Positions 1-9,591 of a stretch of DNA of 64,000 nt are shown here, one piece after another. Origin of the DNA: an uncultured Anaerolineae bacterium. Lineage in GTDB: Bacteria > Chloroflexota > Anaerolineae > J036 > Brachytrichaceae. The stretch lies in assembly GCA_937959265.1 (NCBI GenBank), contig CALGMA010000019.1, positions 124,001 to 188,000 of the forward strand, given 5' to 3'. The notes under the pieces are model-generated. The model searched no databases and was not told the DNA's origin. It worked only from the letters and a program-made list of their open reading frames with translations. Made by a program: the position numbers and the translations under genes. Every line of letters starts with the position of its first letter. Position 1 is the first letter of the stretch.

Positions 1-2
1 GC

Positions 3-317
<315 letters not shown>

Positions 318-332
318 TGAGCGCGTTCTGCC

Positions 333-815
333 ATGGCTAAACTGATTCAGACCCCTGCCGAAGCGTTCGATCTGTTGCAGCGTTACCGACGCATCGCAAT
401 GGTTGGGCTGAGCGGCAACCCTTTCCGCCCCAGCCATTTTGCTGCGGTATACATGCTGGCCGAAGGCTACGAAATCATCCCGGTCAATCCACGCGAGGGA
501 GAAATCCTGGGTCGCGCGTGTTATCCCTCACTTGCCGAGGCGGCGCGAACGCACACAATCGAGATTGTGGATATCTTTCGCAACCCGAAAGATGTGCCGC
601 CGATCGTCGAGGAGGCCATCGCCATCGGCGCTAAAGTGGTGTGGATGCAGCTCGGCGTCGTTCATGAGGTGGCAGCGCAGCGCGCGCTCGCAGCCGGCCT
701 GGACGTGGTGATGGATCGCTGCGTCAAGCTGGAGCACGCGCGCTTCCGAGGCGGCCAGAACCTGATCGGCCTGAACACCGGCGTCATCAGTGCGAAGCGG
801 CTGCGGCCGGGGTGA
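333..815 (+). CDS. CoA-binding (YccU-type) protein
   Basis: A 160-residue single-domain Rossmann-like CoA-binding protein. The N-terminal part has RIAMVGLSGNPFRPSH (about residues 20-35), the phosphate-binding loop of the CoA_binding_2 family. Then come YEIIPVNPRE (near 48-57) and VWMQLGVVHEVAAQRA (near 104-119), typical of the succinyl-CoA synthetase alpha-like fold without the catalytic domain. Length matches the family (about 140-160). The molecular function of this family is not established; it is often found beside O-acetylhomoserine sulfhydrylase genes, as here, suggesting a link with sulfur amino acid or acyl-CoA metabolism. Confidence 0.85.
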   Translation: MAKLIQTPAEAFDLLQRYRRIAMVGLSGNPFRPSHFAAVYMLAEGYEIIPVNPREGEILGRACYPSLAEAARTHTIEIVDIFRNPKDVPPIVEEAIAIGAKVVWMQLGVVHEVAAQRALAAGLDVVMDRCVKLEHARFRGGQNLIGLNTGVISAKRLRPG

Positions 816-829
816 CCCGCAGCGATGTT

Positions 830-3037
830 TCAGTCTGCGGCTGCTTCGTCTTCGACCGGCGTCGGCGGTGTGTCGTCCGCACCGCTTGGCATCGCGTTTC
901 CGGATGCGCCGTCTCGTGCGCTGAACGCCGCGATCAACTCGCGCCATCGCTCGTCCAGGCCGTCATCGGTGACGCCGTAGAACACCACGACTTTGCCGCC
1001 GGCGTCGCGTATCGCCAGATCGGAGCGCATCTTGCCCGCGCGCATCTCGCGTGTGAGCACTGCGCGGTCGCCCTGCCATTCGATCTCCTCTGGTCCGCTG
1101 GGATGATCGGCGAACTGCGTGATGGCATAGTGCCACAGGTCGCGCGCACTCTTCATCGTCACGTTGCGAATGACCGAATTGTTGCGCAGGTCGCGCACGG
1201 TGAAATAGACCACGCCGCTGCGCTCTTCCATAGAAAGCACCTGGACGCCGGTCTTGGGTGTGCCGGGGAGTGCTAATGCGCCGTTCTCCGCCGGCAGCGG
1301 CTGTGTGGCAATCGTCACACTTGCCAGCTCGATTGGCCGGGATTTGTCTCGGCGCTCGCGCTGGGCCGGCGGCTGCTGTGGCTTGGCCGTTGGCTGGCTC
1401 TGCTGCGGCGGGCGCTGTTTGTGCTGCTGTTGAGGTTGCGGCTGGGGTTTGCGCTGCTCATGTTGTCGTCGCTCTGGTTGCGGCTGCGACGGCCGTTGTG
1501 GGCGACGATCGGGTTGCGATTGCTGAGCGGGCGGGCGTTGTTCCTGGGGCTTCGGCTTCTCATAGCCGCGCCGGGCGATGGCCACGATCTCGTCGCGCGT
1601 TGCCGGGCGGCTCTCCGCGTCTGAGCGCACAAAGAAACGCTCGCCGTCCAGCACGTAGGGCGCATCCCCGCCGCGCGGCACTTGGATTTGCAGTACGTTA
1701 GCGCCGTCCAGCGTGCGAACTTGCACCGGGGCCAAGAGTCGCGGCGTAATGCGCTTCTCCATCTCGAGCGACAACTTTTGCATCATGTCGTGCGCATCGG
1801 ATACACCGGGCGCTTTCTTGTTGGGCTTGGCATCGCAGCCGATGAAGATGTTGCCGCCCTCGCTATTGGCCATCGCGCAAATGTCGCGCAGCACGGCTTC
1901 GAACCGGTCACCGCGTTTGGGCAATGACGCGTGGAAGACAACTGCGGCGCTCGGGCCGTGCTCACGTGCCCTCACCAGTTCGTCCTCGGGCAGGTCCAGC
2001 ACATCGAAGACCGGCCGCACACGACCGAAGTCCTGACTGAGGAACACGTTGCGCAGCGCCTCGAAACTGACTTCGTCGAGTTGGATCTCCGTAGCGCGTT
2101 CGCCTACGCCCAATCGCTTCGCGTTCTCCTTCGAGACGGTCAGCCGGTGAGCGTCGCTGCCCTGGATGGCGAACATACGGCGCGGATACTCCGGCTTGAT
2201 ACCGGTGAACAGGTGTGCGCTCGAATAGCGCCCTCGGTCGAGGTCGGTGAACTCGATGGCGTGCAAGTGCGGGTCTTGCGTGAAAGCGATGCGCGTCTGG
2301 CCGCCGAGATCTCGCCCGCGCATGGCAATGCCGTTCGACGAGTTGGCGTGTGCCGCAATCGCGATGCCGCCGGCTTCGTCAATCGCTTCGTAGGCCTGCA
2401 GCACATCGCTAGTGGCGCCGGCTTCGGTGAGTCCCTTGTCCAGCGCATGACCCGGCACGCGCAGGTCCATCAAGACGCGCTCGATGTCGCGCAGCGGCTT
2501 GTCCGGCGGGAAGATGCCCAGGATGTGAAATCCAAACGTTGCCGTGAATTCAAACCCCGGCAATACGAGGATCTTCTTCAGCAGGCGGCGGTACTCATTC
2601 AGGCGCGCCAGCTCGTCCGGACGGATACGGTCGAGCTTCTCGAGATATTCGAGGTGCTCGATCTCATTCATCATGTTGCGGTATCCGTTCACCGTGTTGT
2701 GATCGGTGAAGGCAATGATGCTGAGGCCCCGCCGCTCGGCTTGCTTCAGGATGTCGAGATAAGTCCTGTTCGGTTCTTCGTAGTCGTGCGAAGCTGGTGT
2801 GTGAATGTGCAAATCAACGCGTTTCCATGAACCATCGGATGGCGATGTGGACAACGGGGTCTTCGCCTCGGATGCGCTTGCCGCAACTTTGTTCGTGCGG
2901 TTGTTGTGGCGCGATGATGGGCTTCGCGTGGATTTGGCTTTCGACTTCTCGGATTCCGCGTCCGTCGTTTTGGTCGTCTTGTCGTTTTGCGATTCGTCCG
3001 ACGCTACAGTGGTGGCTTCTTTCTTCTTTCTGGCCAT
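830..3037 (-). CDS. PHP phosphoesterase fused to AlbA_2 (Schlafen-type) domain
   Basis: A 735-residue protein. Residues 1-70 are a charged, low-complexity leader rich in K, S and T. Residues 73-340 are a PHP metal-dependent phosphoesterase domain: HIH at 77-79, TDHN at 111-114, PGFEF at 160-164, AHAN at 229-232 and GSDAH at 293-297 are the expected metal ligands. Residues 360-490 match an AlbA_2/Schlafen-like putative nucleic-acid/ATP-binding domain (MANSEGGNIFIG at 389-400, then a YVLDGERFFVRSD segment). Residues 495-575 are a Gln/Pro/Arg-rich linker and 585-735 an alpha/beta C-terminal domain I do not recognise. The motifs predict hydrolysis of a phosphoester, possibly nucleic acid or nucleotide. 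The gene is convergent with the upstream CoA-binding gene and divergent from pyk. The substrate is unknown. Confidence 0.8.
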   Translation of the reverse strand: MARKKKEATTVASDESQNDKTTKTTDAESEKSKAKSTRSPSSRHNNRTNKVAASASEAKTPLSTSPSDGSWKRVDLHIHTPASHDYEEPNRTYLDILKQAERRGLSIIAFTDHNTVNGYRNMMNEIEHLEYLEKLDRIRPDELARLNEYRRLLKKILVLPGFEFTATFGFHILGIFPPDKPLRDIERVLMDLRVPGHALDKGLTEAGATSDVLQAYEAIDEAGGIAIAAHANSSNGIAMRGRDLGGQTRIAFTQDPHLHAIEFTDLDRGRYSSAHLFTGIKPEYPRRMFAIQGSDAHRLTVSKENAKRLGVGERATEIQLDEVSFEALRNVFLSQDFGRVRPVFDVLDLPEDELVRAREHGPSAAVVFHASLPKRGDRFEAVLRDICAMANSEGGNIFIGCDAKPNKKAPGVSDAHDMMQKLSLEMEKRITPRLLAPVQVRTLDGANVLQIQVPRGGDAPYVLDGERFFVRSDAESRPATRDEIVAIARRGYEKPKPQEQRPPAQQSQPDRRPQRPSQPQPERRQHEQRKPQPQPQQQHKQRPPQQSQPTAKPQQPPAQRERRDKSRPIELASVTIATQPLPAENGALALPGTPKTGVQVLSMEERSGVVYFTVRDLRNNSVIRNVTMKSARDLWHYAITQFADHPSGPEEIEWQGDRAVLTREMRAGKMRSDLAIRDAGGKVVVFYGVTDDGLDERWRELIAAFSARDGASGNAMPSGADDTPPTPVEDEAAAD

Positions 3038-3200
3038 ATACAGCGGTCACAATATTCAACTCAAAATACAGGCGCCGGCACTGTTCCGGAGGGAATACCA
3101 CCCAAAATCAAAATTTGCCGGTGGGCCTGAAGTCTTATACCGCATTCGACCCCAACTAGATGAGCAGCCGCTGAGTGAGCGAATGCAATCCTTCATACAC

Positions 3201-3208
3201 ATTATACA
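3201..3208 (-). promoter_or_regulatory. -10 box for the PHP/AlbA gene
   Basis: On the reverse strand this reads TGTATAAT, a perfect TATAAT directly preceded by TG. It lies about 165 nt upstream of the PHP gene start at 3037, in the divergent gap with pyk. No good -35 is visible at the expected distance. Inference only. Confidence 0.35.
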
Positions 3209-3289
3209 TATCGCTTGTATCCTATCCGCCGATCGAAACGGATCGGGCGCTGATGGGTTGGCCGGCACACGCAGCACACAGGAGGACAC

Positions 3290-4726
3290 ATGCGCACCAA
3301 AATCGTTTGCACCCTCGGACCGGCAAGTGAGGACGAAACGATCCTGCGCGGCATGATCCGCGCCGGCATGGACATCGCGCGGTTGAACTTCTCGCACGGT
3401 AGCCGGGCCGACCATGAGCGGCGCGTCGGCTTGGTGCGCCGGGTAGCCGCCGAGGAACGCGCCAGCATCACCCTGATGGGCGACTTGCAAGGGCCGAAGT
3501 TTCGCATCGGCCGGTTGACCGACCAGGGTGTCGTGTTGCAATGCGATCAGCAGGTCGTCTTCAGCGATCACCCGGATGGCGAAGCTATCCCGCTACCTCA
3601 CCCTGACCTGTTAGCCGCGATCCAGGTGGGCCAGCGCGTGCTGATTGATGATGGTGCGATCGCGCTGACCGTCGTGCATCGCATGGACTCGACCACGATT
3701 GCGTGCCGCGTGCTCAACGGCGGGGTGGTGACGTCGAACAAGGGCGTGAGTGTGCCCGGCCTGAAGATCGCTACGTCGGCGCTCACACCCAAAGATCACG
3801 ACGATGTGCAGTTCGCCATCGCGCAGCGGATGGATGCGCTGGCGATGTCGTTCGTGCGCAGCGCAGAAGATGTGTATGAGCTGCGCCGGCTCATCCAGGA
3901 TTGCGGTGGGGACCAACTCGTCGTCGCCAAGATCGAAAAGCCCGAAGCGCTCGACGACTTGCCCAACATCGTGCGCGCAAGCGATGTCGTCATGGTGGCC
4001 CGCGGCGATCTGGGCGTGGAAGCAGCGCCGGAGGAAGTGCCGTTCTACCAGAAGCGCATCATTCTGACCTGTCTGCGCGCCGGCAAGCCGGTCATTACTG
4101 CTACGCAGATGCTACAAAGCATGATCACTTCGCCGCAGCCCACGCGCGCCGAAGCCAGTGACGTTGCCAACGCGGTGCTCGACGGCACCGACGCGCTGAT
4201 GCTCAGCGGCGAGACGGCGGTGGGCGCTTTTCCTGTGCAGGCGGTGGAGGCCATGGCGCGCATTGCTGCGCGCGCCGAGGCCAGCATCATCTATCGGCCT
4301 GGCGCGCTTCCGTCGGAGTTGCGCGAGGCGCTGGCCGACGACGATAGCACTGACCATAAAACCGACGCCATCACCACCGCTGCGGTGCGCATCGCTGAGA
4401 CGGTCGGCGCGAAAGCCATCGTGTGCGCGTCGGCGTCTGGTTTCACGGCGCGCATGATCGCGCGTCATCGCCCCGCAGTGCCCATCGTATGCCTGACGCC
4501 GCATGAGCGCACCAAGCGCTATGCGGCGTTCATGTGGGGCGTGGAGGCGATGATCGCAGAGACGCGCAAAACGGATGCCGATACGTTGTTCGAGGCGGCG
4601 TGTGACGCGGCGCAATGGCTGGGCTGTGCGAAGCCCGGCGATGCGATCGTCGTCACGGCTGGCTTGCCGCTGGGCAGCGGCTCCGGCCACACCAACGTCA
4701 TCCGGTTGATAGAAGTCCGCGCATAG
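3290..4726 (+). CDS. pyk: Pyruvate kinase
   Basis: A 478-residue protein that converts phosphoenolpyruvate and ADP to pyruvate and ATP in lower glycolysis. It begins KIVCTLGPAS, followed by MDIARLNFSHGS (active-site Arg/Asn/Ser for nucleotide and K+), VVAKIEKPEAL with the catalytic lysine, MVARGDLGVE with metal ligands, and ITATQMLQSM. Length is that of a standard A-B-C domain enzyme, with no extra C-terminal PEP-utilizer domain. A strong ribosome site AGGAGG ends 4-5 nt before the ATG and fixes the start. The gene is followed at once by an MFS transporter. Confidence 0.97.
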   Translation: MRTKIVCTLGPASEDETILRGMIRAGMDIARLNFSHGSRADHERRVGLVRRVAAEERASITLMGDLQGPKFRIGRLTDQGVVLQCDQQVVFSDHPDGEAIPLPHPDLLAAIQVGQRVLIDDGAIALTVVHRMDSTTIACRVLNGGVVTSNKGVSVPGLKIATSALTPKDHDDVQFAIAQRMDALAMSFVRSAEDVYELRRLIQDCGGDQLVVAKIEKPEALDDLPNIVRASDVVMVARGDLGVEAAPEEVPFYQKRIILTCLRAGKPVITATQMLQSMITSPQPTRAEASDVANAVLDGTDALMLSGETAVGAFPVQAVEAMARIAARAEASIIYRPGALPSELREALADDDSTDHKTDAITTAAVRIAETVGAKAIVCASASGFTARMIARHRPAVPIVCLTPHERTKRYAAFMWGVEAMIAETRKTDADTLFEAACDAAQWLGCAKPGDAIVVTAGLPLGSGSGHTNVIRLIEVRA

Positions 4727-4736
4727 GCGCCTCCGC

Positions 4737-4742
4737 TACAAT
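4737..4742 (+). promoter_or_regulatory. -10 box (TACAAT) for the MFS gene
   Basis: TACAAT overlaps an upstream in-frame ATG at 4741. A transcript beginning about 7 nt downstream would exclude that ATG and favour the ATG at 4756. No clear -35 at 17 nt, so this is tentative. Confidence 0.35.
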
Positions 4743-4755
4743 GGCGCAGCCCGCC

Positions 4756-5964
4756 ATGCGCACCACTTCCCCACTCTTCATCCTAGGATGCTATGCCTTC
4801 GTCAGCCTCGGCGTGAGTGCGGCGTTGCTTGGGCCGGCACTACCCACACTGGCTTCCAAAGCGAATACCAGTCTCGACCGCATCGGCTTGATCTTCGTCT
4901 CGATGTCGCTGGGCTATCTCACGTCCGCGCCGCTCATCAACACGATAGGCGCGCGCATGGGCACGCGCGCCATGCTCATCGTCAGCCCGCTGGTGGTCAT
5001 CGGCAGCATGGCGCTGCTGGCGCTCGGCGCGCATCTGAATGCCTTCTTCGTGGCGACCTATCTGCTCGGCCTGGGCCAATCCGGCACGCAGGTGGCTTAC
5101 AACGCCATGTTTGGCTTGCAGGCGGAAGGGGGACGCGCCTCGGCAGTGCTCAATCGGCTCAACGCGTTCTTCGGCGTCGGCGCGCTCATCGGGCCGCTGT
5201 TGGTTGCAGCAAGCTACACGCTCATCAACGAGGCGACGTTGGCGTTCTGGATTGCGGCTGTGATGGCGCTGCCGCTCATGCTGGGCGCGCTGTGGGCGCG
5301 CGATGGGCTGCGCCATTCGTCACTTGCGCGCGCGACATCACCGGACGGCGGCGCAGCACGCCGCTTATTGACCTCACCGGCAGCGTGGGGATTGTGCGTT
5401 GTGATGGGGCTGTACGTCGGCTGTGAAGTCGCCTTCAGCGGATGGGCGACCGAGTTCACCAGTCGCACGACGGGCGCAGGTACGGCGCAAGCTGCGGTCG
5501 CGGTAAGCATCTTCTGGGCAGCGCTGGCGCTCAGTCGTTATTTCACCAATATCATCGTGCGCCGTATTCCGTCCGCAGCGTTGATCAGTTTGCTCTTTGC
5601 GCTGGCCATCGTCGGGTTAGCGGTGATGCTGCTGGCTGGGCAGATGAGCGCCGCAGCATGGGTAGGGGCATTTTTGGTCGGCGCCGGCTTTGGCCCGGTC
5701 TATCCTACGCTCATCGCCATCGGCATTCAGCGCTTCCCGTTCGCTGCACGGATGATCGCCAGCGTGCTGACCAGCACTGGCGCGATCGGCGCGCTCTTCT
5801 TGCCGGCGTTGATGGGCTTCGTGATGGATGCGTCGGCGTTTGGCGCGGTGAGCGCATGGGTGATGCTGGCCGGATTGCTGGCACTGGTCATCGGCATATG
5901 GCAATTCACGCGCCGCGCCCTGGGGCGCGAGGATGCCACAGCGTTGCAAGCGCGAACCGTGTAG
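4756..5964 (+). CDS. MFS transporter
   Basis: About 402 residues with twelve predicted hydrophobic segments, the layout of the major facilitator superfamily. The loop after the second segment has GARMGTRAM, the usual MFS loop-2/3 signature (G-x-x-x-D/G-R-x-G-R-type, here degenerate). The closing helices VGAFLVGAGFGPVYPTL and the overall order resemble sugar/fucose-type MFS members. The substrate cannot be told from sequence. ATG 4741 (five codons longer) is an alternative start; 4756 is preferred because a TACAAT box overlaps 4741. It lies 29 nt after pyk. Confidence 0.85.
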   Translation: MRTTSPLFILGCYAFVSLGVSAALLGPALPTLASKANTSLDRIGLIFVSMSLGYLTSAPLINTIGARMGTRAMLIVSPLVVIGSMALLALGAHLNAFFVATYLLGLGQSGTQVAYNAMFGLQAEGGRASAVLNRLNAFFGVGALIGPLLVAASYTLINEATLAFWIAAVMALPLMLGALWARDGLRHSSLARATSPDGGAARRLLTSPAAWGLCVVMGLYVGCEVAFSGWATEFTSRTTGAGTAQAAVAVSIFWAALALSRYFTNIIVRRIPSAALISLLFALAIVGLAVMLLAGQMSAAAWVGAFLVGAGFGPVYPTLIAIGIQRFPFAARMIASVLTSTGAIGALFLPALMGFVMDASAFGAVSAWVMLAGLLALVIGIWQFTRRALGREDATALQARTV

Positions 5965-6047
5965 CTCGTTGTATCGCCGTGCGCCGATCTGCTAGCTCGC
6001 GTGCGACTTCTGTCCCCTATCTGGCTCAGCAGCGCCTCACCCGCCCC

Positions 6048-6056
6048 TGTTAGAAT
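6048..6056 (+). promoter_or_regulatory. Extended -10 promoter upstream of apbC
   Basis: TGTTAGAAT fits an extended -10 (TGN followed by TANNNT). It is 74 nt before the apbC ATG at 6130. The -35 region is weak, as expected for extended -10 promoters. A similar TGCTAGAAT occurs upstream of the glycoside-hydrolase-like cluster. Confidence 0.4.
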
Positions 6057-6129
6057 CCGCTTGTCAGTTTGTGCATATTAGCGCGTGCGCAATGCCGCAC
6101 ACTGCGTTTGCGCTGCCTGTGGAGATGAA

Positions 6130-7239
6130 ATGGCTGTCACCGAAAAGGAAGTGATGTCTGCGCTTTCGCGCGTGATCGAACCCGAGTTACATCGAGACCT
6201 GGTCTCGCTAAACATGATCAAGGATCTACAGATCCGCGGGAACGATATCTCATTCAAGATTGAGCTGACTACGCCGGCCTGTCCCTTGAAGGACGTGATG
6301 GATAAGGCGGCGCGGGCTGAATTGGGCAAGATCCCCGGCATCGGCAAAATCGAGATTGGCTGGACGAGCAACGTCGCTGCCAACGCGCGGATGCGCAGCG
6401 CACTCAACCTGCCGATCAAGAACATCATCGCCGTCGCCAGCGGCAAAGGGGGCGTGGGCAAGACCACCGTCGCGGTGAACCTGGCGGTCGCGCTCGGCCA
6501 GGCCGGCGCAAAGGTTGGCCTGCTCGACAACGACGTATACGGCCCGAATGTGCCGCTGATGGTCGGCCTACCGACGGCTGAGCTGTTGCCGGACGGGCGC
6601 GCCATGCCCAGCGTGGCCCAGCAAAACGGCAAGCTCGTCCCTGAGGGGAAGTTCGGGATCAAGATCTTCAGCATTGGGTTTATCTATCCCGCTGAGTCGC
6701 CCTTGGTGTGGCGTGGGCCGATGCTACACAGCGCCATTCGCCAGTTCCTTCAGGACGTGGACTGGGGCGACCTGGACTACCTGATCGTGGATATGCCGCC
6801 CGGCACGGGCGACGCGCAGCTCTCATTGGCGCAGACGGCGCAAGGTGTGATGGGCATCATCGTCACCACGCCCCAAGCGGTCTCCATGGGCGACGCGCTC
6901 AAAGGCCTGGCAGCGTTCGAACAGCTCAAGATCCCAATCATCGGCGTGGTCGAGAACATGGGACCGTATATCGACCCGACCACCGGCAGAAAAGTCGCGA
7001 TGTTCGGCGAGGGCGGCGGCGAGCGCCTGGCCGCGATGAAGCAAGTGCCCTTCCTGGGCAGCGTGCCGCTCGACCCGGCCATCCGCGTCGGCGGCGATAG
7101 CGGCCGACCGATCGTCGCGGCGTATCCCGAGAGCGAAGCGGCTAAACGCCTGACTGAGATCGCCAAGCAGGTCGCGGCGCGCGTCAGCGTGCTGAATTTC
7201 CAGCAAAACAACGTCATCCCGATCTCGATCATTGGGTGA
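6130..7239 (+). CDS. apbC: Mrp/ApbC-type P-loop ATPase, iron-sulfur carrier family
   Basis: 369 residues. The first 80 form a MIP18/DUF59 domain (SRVIEPELHRDLVSLNMI). The rest is an NBP35/Mrp P-loop ATPase with the deviant Walker A SGKGGVGKTT, followed by DNDVYGPNVPLM and DYLIVDMPPGTGD. The family carries and transfers Fe-S clusters in the cytosol. The CxxC that normally follows ENM in the C-terminal third is absent: the sequence reads ENMGPYIDPTTGRK, so the bridging-cluster cysteines are missing. A longer frame begins at 6085, but ATG 6130 has GGAG 5 nt upstream and the usual family start. Its 5' region carries an extended -10. Confidence 0.92.
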   Translation: MAVTEKEVMSALSRVIEPELHRDLVSLNMIKDLQIRGNDISFKIELTTPACPLKDVMDKAARAELGKIPGIGKIEIGWTSNVAANARMRSALNLPIKNIIAVASGKGGVGKTTVAVNLAVALGQAGAKVGLLDNDVYGPNVPLMVGLPTAELLPDGRAMPSVAQQNGKLVPEGKFGIKIFSIGFIYPAESPLVWRGPMLHSAIRQFLQDVDWGDLDYLIVDMPPGTGDAQLSLAQTAQGVMGIIVTTPQAVSMGDALKGLAAFEQLKIPIIGVVENMGPYIDPTTGRKVAMFGEGGGERLAAMKQVPFLGSVPLDPAIRVGGDSGRPIVAAYPESEAAKRLTEIAKQVAARVSVLNFQQNNVIPISIIG

Positions 7240-7313
7240 GACAGCACGACCGGCCAACGGCTGGTTCGCCGACTCGCGCGCGTCGCTGGCGCCTCTCGCG
7301 AATCAACGCTTAA

Positions 7314-8564
7314 ATGTCTGACATGGAAGCTACGGTCAAAGAGCCCTCGATGTTCGACCTGCCGGAATGGACGGGCATCTATCCTCCAGAAGGGAAGCCA
7401 CCCGAACCCAAGCCGCGCCTGGCCGGCGTGCGCTTCCAGCGGGTCGGCAAGGTCTATCACTACAGCGCCGAGGGCTTCGATGACTTGAAGGTCGGCGATT
7501 GGGTGATCGTGGACACTGCGCGCGGTAAGCAGATGGGGCAAGTGGCCACGCTCAAGCCGCCAAAGGACAAAGGAGGCCCCTACAAGCGTATCGAACGCCG
7601 TGCCACCGGCCGTGATATGGCCATGCGCCACTACTACGAGAGCAAAGAACTCGAAGCGATGATCGCTTGTCGCGCCGAGAGCGCCGCGCTCAACTTGCCA
7701 ATCAAAATCGTGCGCGCCGAATACAGCTTCGACGGTCAGACGCTCACCTTCCTCTATTCGTCCGATCAGGAAGAGCGCGTCGAGGTGGCTGCGCTGCGTG
7801 AGGCGATGAGCCGGCTCTATCGCGCGCGCATCGAGACGCGCCAGATCAGCCCGCGTGAAGTGGCCAAGATCCTGGGCGGCATGGGCGCGTGCGGCATCGA
7901 AGAACGCTGCTGCTCGCGCTTCCTGACCGAGTTCAGCCCGATCTCGATCAAGCATGCTAAGGAGCAAAACCTCAGCCTGAATCCGCACGACATCACCGGC
8001 ATATGCGGCCGGCTACGCTGCTGTCTCATCTACGAGTATGAGCAGTACGTCGAGGCGCGCCGCTACCTGCCCAAGCTCAAGTCCATGGTCGGCACGCCGA
8101 TGGGGCCGGGCAAGGTGGTTGAGATCTTGCATCTGCGCGATTCAGTGCGCGTGAAGATCGGCGAGGGGCCAGAGGCGCGCGAAATGGAGTTCCATCGCGA
8201 GCAACTCGTCCCGCTGGAAGAATGGAAGCGGCTGCAGGAAAAGGCCGCCAGCGGGACATGTGATCGTCATGAGAATGGCGAATGCGATTGTGGCAAAGGC
8301 GAGCCGCGCAAAGCCGAGGCGTCGCAACAAACCCAGTCAGATGAACTCCCGCCGGCAGCCAAGGCGTTTATCGAGGCCAACGAAGCGCGGCACGAGAAAG
8401 AGCACGCGCGCCCGGACCGCACAAAGCGGCAGGATCGCAGGCAACACGGTGAACGCCGGCCGACTGACATCGGGCGCCATCAGCCGCGCCCCGCGGATGC
8501 CGACAGGGAAGGCGACACACAGCGAAAACGCCGACCGCTGCTCCGTCGCAAGCCAGGCAAATAG
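7314..8564 (+). CDS. PSP1/RicT-like regulatory protein
   Basis: 416 residues. The PSP1 domain includes VGDWVIVDTARGKQMGQV and the Cys-rich signature GACGIEERCCSRFL (near residues 186-199) with GICGRLRCCLIYEYE. In Bacillus, RicT (YaaT) uses such cysteines in the Fe-S-containing RicAFT complex that affects RNase Y and phosphorelay activity. Here the first 30 residues are an extra Pro-rich leader, and the last 120 are a hydrophilic, Arg/Lys/Glu-rich tail that is probably disordered. It follows the Fe-S carrier gene by 74 nt, a sensible pairing for a Cys-rich protein. No RicA or RicF is visible nearby. Confidence 0.88.
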   Translation: MSDMEATVKEPSMFDLPEWTGIYPPEGKPPEPKPRLAGVRFQRVGKVYHYSAEGFDDLKVGDWVIVDTARGKQMGQVATLKPPKDKGGPYKRIERRATGRDMAMRHYYESKELEAMIACRAESAALNLPIKIVRAEYSFDGQTLTFLYSSDQEERVEVAALREAMSRLYRARIETRQISPREVAKILGGMGACGIEERCCSRFLTEFSPISIKHAKEQNLSLNPHDITGICGRLRCCLIYEYEQYVEARRYLPKLKSMVGTPMGPGKVVEILHLRDSVRVKIGEGPEAREMEFHREQLVPLEEWKRLQEKAASGTCDRHENGECDCGKGEPRKAEASQQTQSDELPPAAKAFIEANEARHEKEHARPDRTKRQDRRQHGERRPTDIGRHQPRPADADREGDTQRKRRPLLRRKPGK

Positions 8565-8597
8565 CCTCTCATTATCCTCTGTATCCCAATTTGGCCC

Positions 8598-9284
8598 GTG
8601 AACATCCTCGTCATCATCGCTCATCCTGATGACCCTGAGTTCTTCGCTGGCGGCACGATTGCCCGTTGGTGCCATGAAGGCCATGACGTGCGCTACGTCG
8701 TCGTCACTGGCGGTGACAAGGGCAGCGACCAGCCCGATATGACGCCGGCTCGGCTCGTGGCTATCCGCCGCGACGAGCAACGCAACGCCGCCGCCATTCT
8801 GGGCGTGCGCGATGTCACCTTCCTCAGCCACGTGGACGGCGAGCTGCTAAATACGCTAGACGTCCAGCGTGATCTGGTGCGCGAGATCCGACGGGCGCGC
8901 CCGGATATCGTCCTGACGACTGACCCGCAGACCCTGCACTACGGCGCGATGCGCGTCAACCACAACGATCACCGCGCCGTTGGCCTGGCGGTTTGCGACG
9001 CGATCTTCCCTGCTGCGGGCAATCGAATGTACTTCCCCGAACTGCTGGCGGATGGCTTCGAGCCTCATGCGCCGAAGGAGATCTACTTTGCTGGCCCGGC
9101 CCGGCCGAACACGCTGGTGGATGTCACTGATTTCATCCAGACCAAGATCGAGGCGATCCGCATGCATGCTTCGCAGGTGAAAGCGCCGGACGAACTCGAG
9201 TCGCGCATCCAGCAGGGGCTGTTGCGCATGACCGCCGACGGCCGCGTCTTCTTTGCGGAAGCGTTCCGGCGCATCTTGCTATAA
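8598..9284 (+). CDS. PIG-L/LmbE family deacetylase
   Basis: 228 residues starting at a GTG. It shows the zinc-binding AHPDDPEFFAGG (residues 8-19) with His, Asp and Asp, and the second zinc-ligand region NHNDHR (near 119-124). The family removes acetyl groups from N-acetylglucosamine-type substrates; members act on GlcNAc-inositol, bacillithiol or mycothiol precursors, and lipopolysaccharide sugars. The exact substrate cannot be read here. Single domain, usual length, no signal peptide. The context (just upstream of membrane-anchored glycoside-hydrolase-like genes) is compatible with a cell-surface sugar role. Confidence 0.9.
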   Translation: MNILVIIAHPDDPEFFAGGTIARWCHEGHDVRYVVVTGGDKGSDQPDMTPARLVAIRRDEQRNAAAILGVRDVTFLSHVDGELLNTLDVQRDLVREIRRARPDIVLTTDPQTLHYGAMRVNHNDHRAVGLAVCDAIFPAAGNRMYFPELLADGFEPHAPKEIYFAGPARPNTLVDVTDFIQTKIEAIRMHASQVKAPDELESRIQQGLLRMTADGRVFFAEAFRRILL

Positions 9285-9591
9285 ACTTCAGGGGATGCTG
9301 CGCTTGCAACGCAGGCAATCCCGGATGGCACGTCCGGCAGCCGGAGTCGCCCGCGTTGGAACGGATGACGCGCGCAGACGCCGTGCTAGAATGCGCGGCT
9401 GCGTTATCCTGGAATCGAAATCTGGAATGATGGATTCGATGAAATGAACCGGTCGGCTACTGCCGCGCGCCAAGGCTAGGACGACTCATTCCACTGCACC
9501 CAGGCCGATCGCGTTCCGCCAGCATATGGCCTGCGCCGCATCAGGCGCTTGTGAGTTCATAGAGGGTAACGCTTTAACACGAGGCGCACAC
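9285..9591 (+). other. Intergenic region with promoter for the GH-like cluster
   Basis: The 307 nt gap holds no convincing gene. At 9365-9370 ATGACG (4 of 6 against TTGACA), then 16 nt, then TAGAAT at 9387-9392 preceded by TGC, making an extended -10. Transcription would begin near 9399, leaving a 5' leader of about 190 nt before the ATG at 9592. No terminator hairpin for the upstream deacetylase gene was recognised. Confidence 0.4.
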
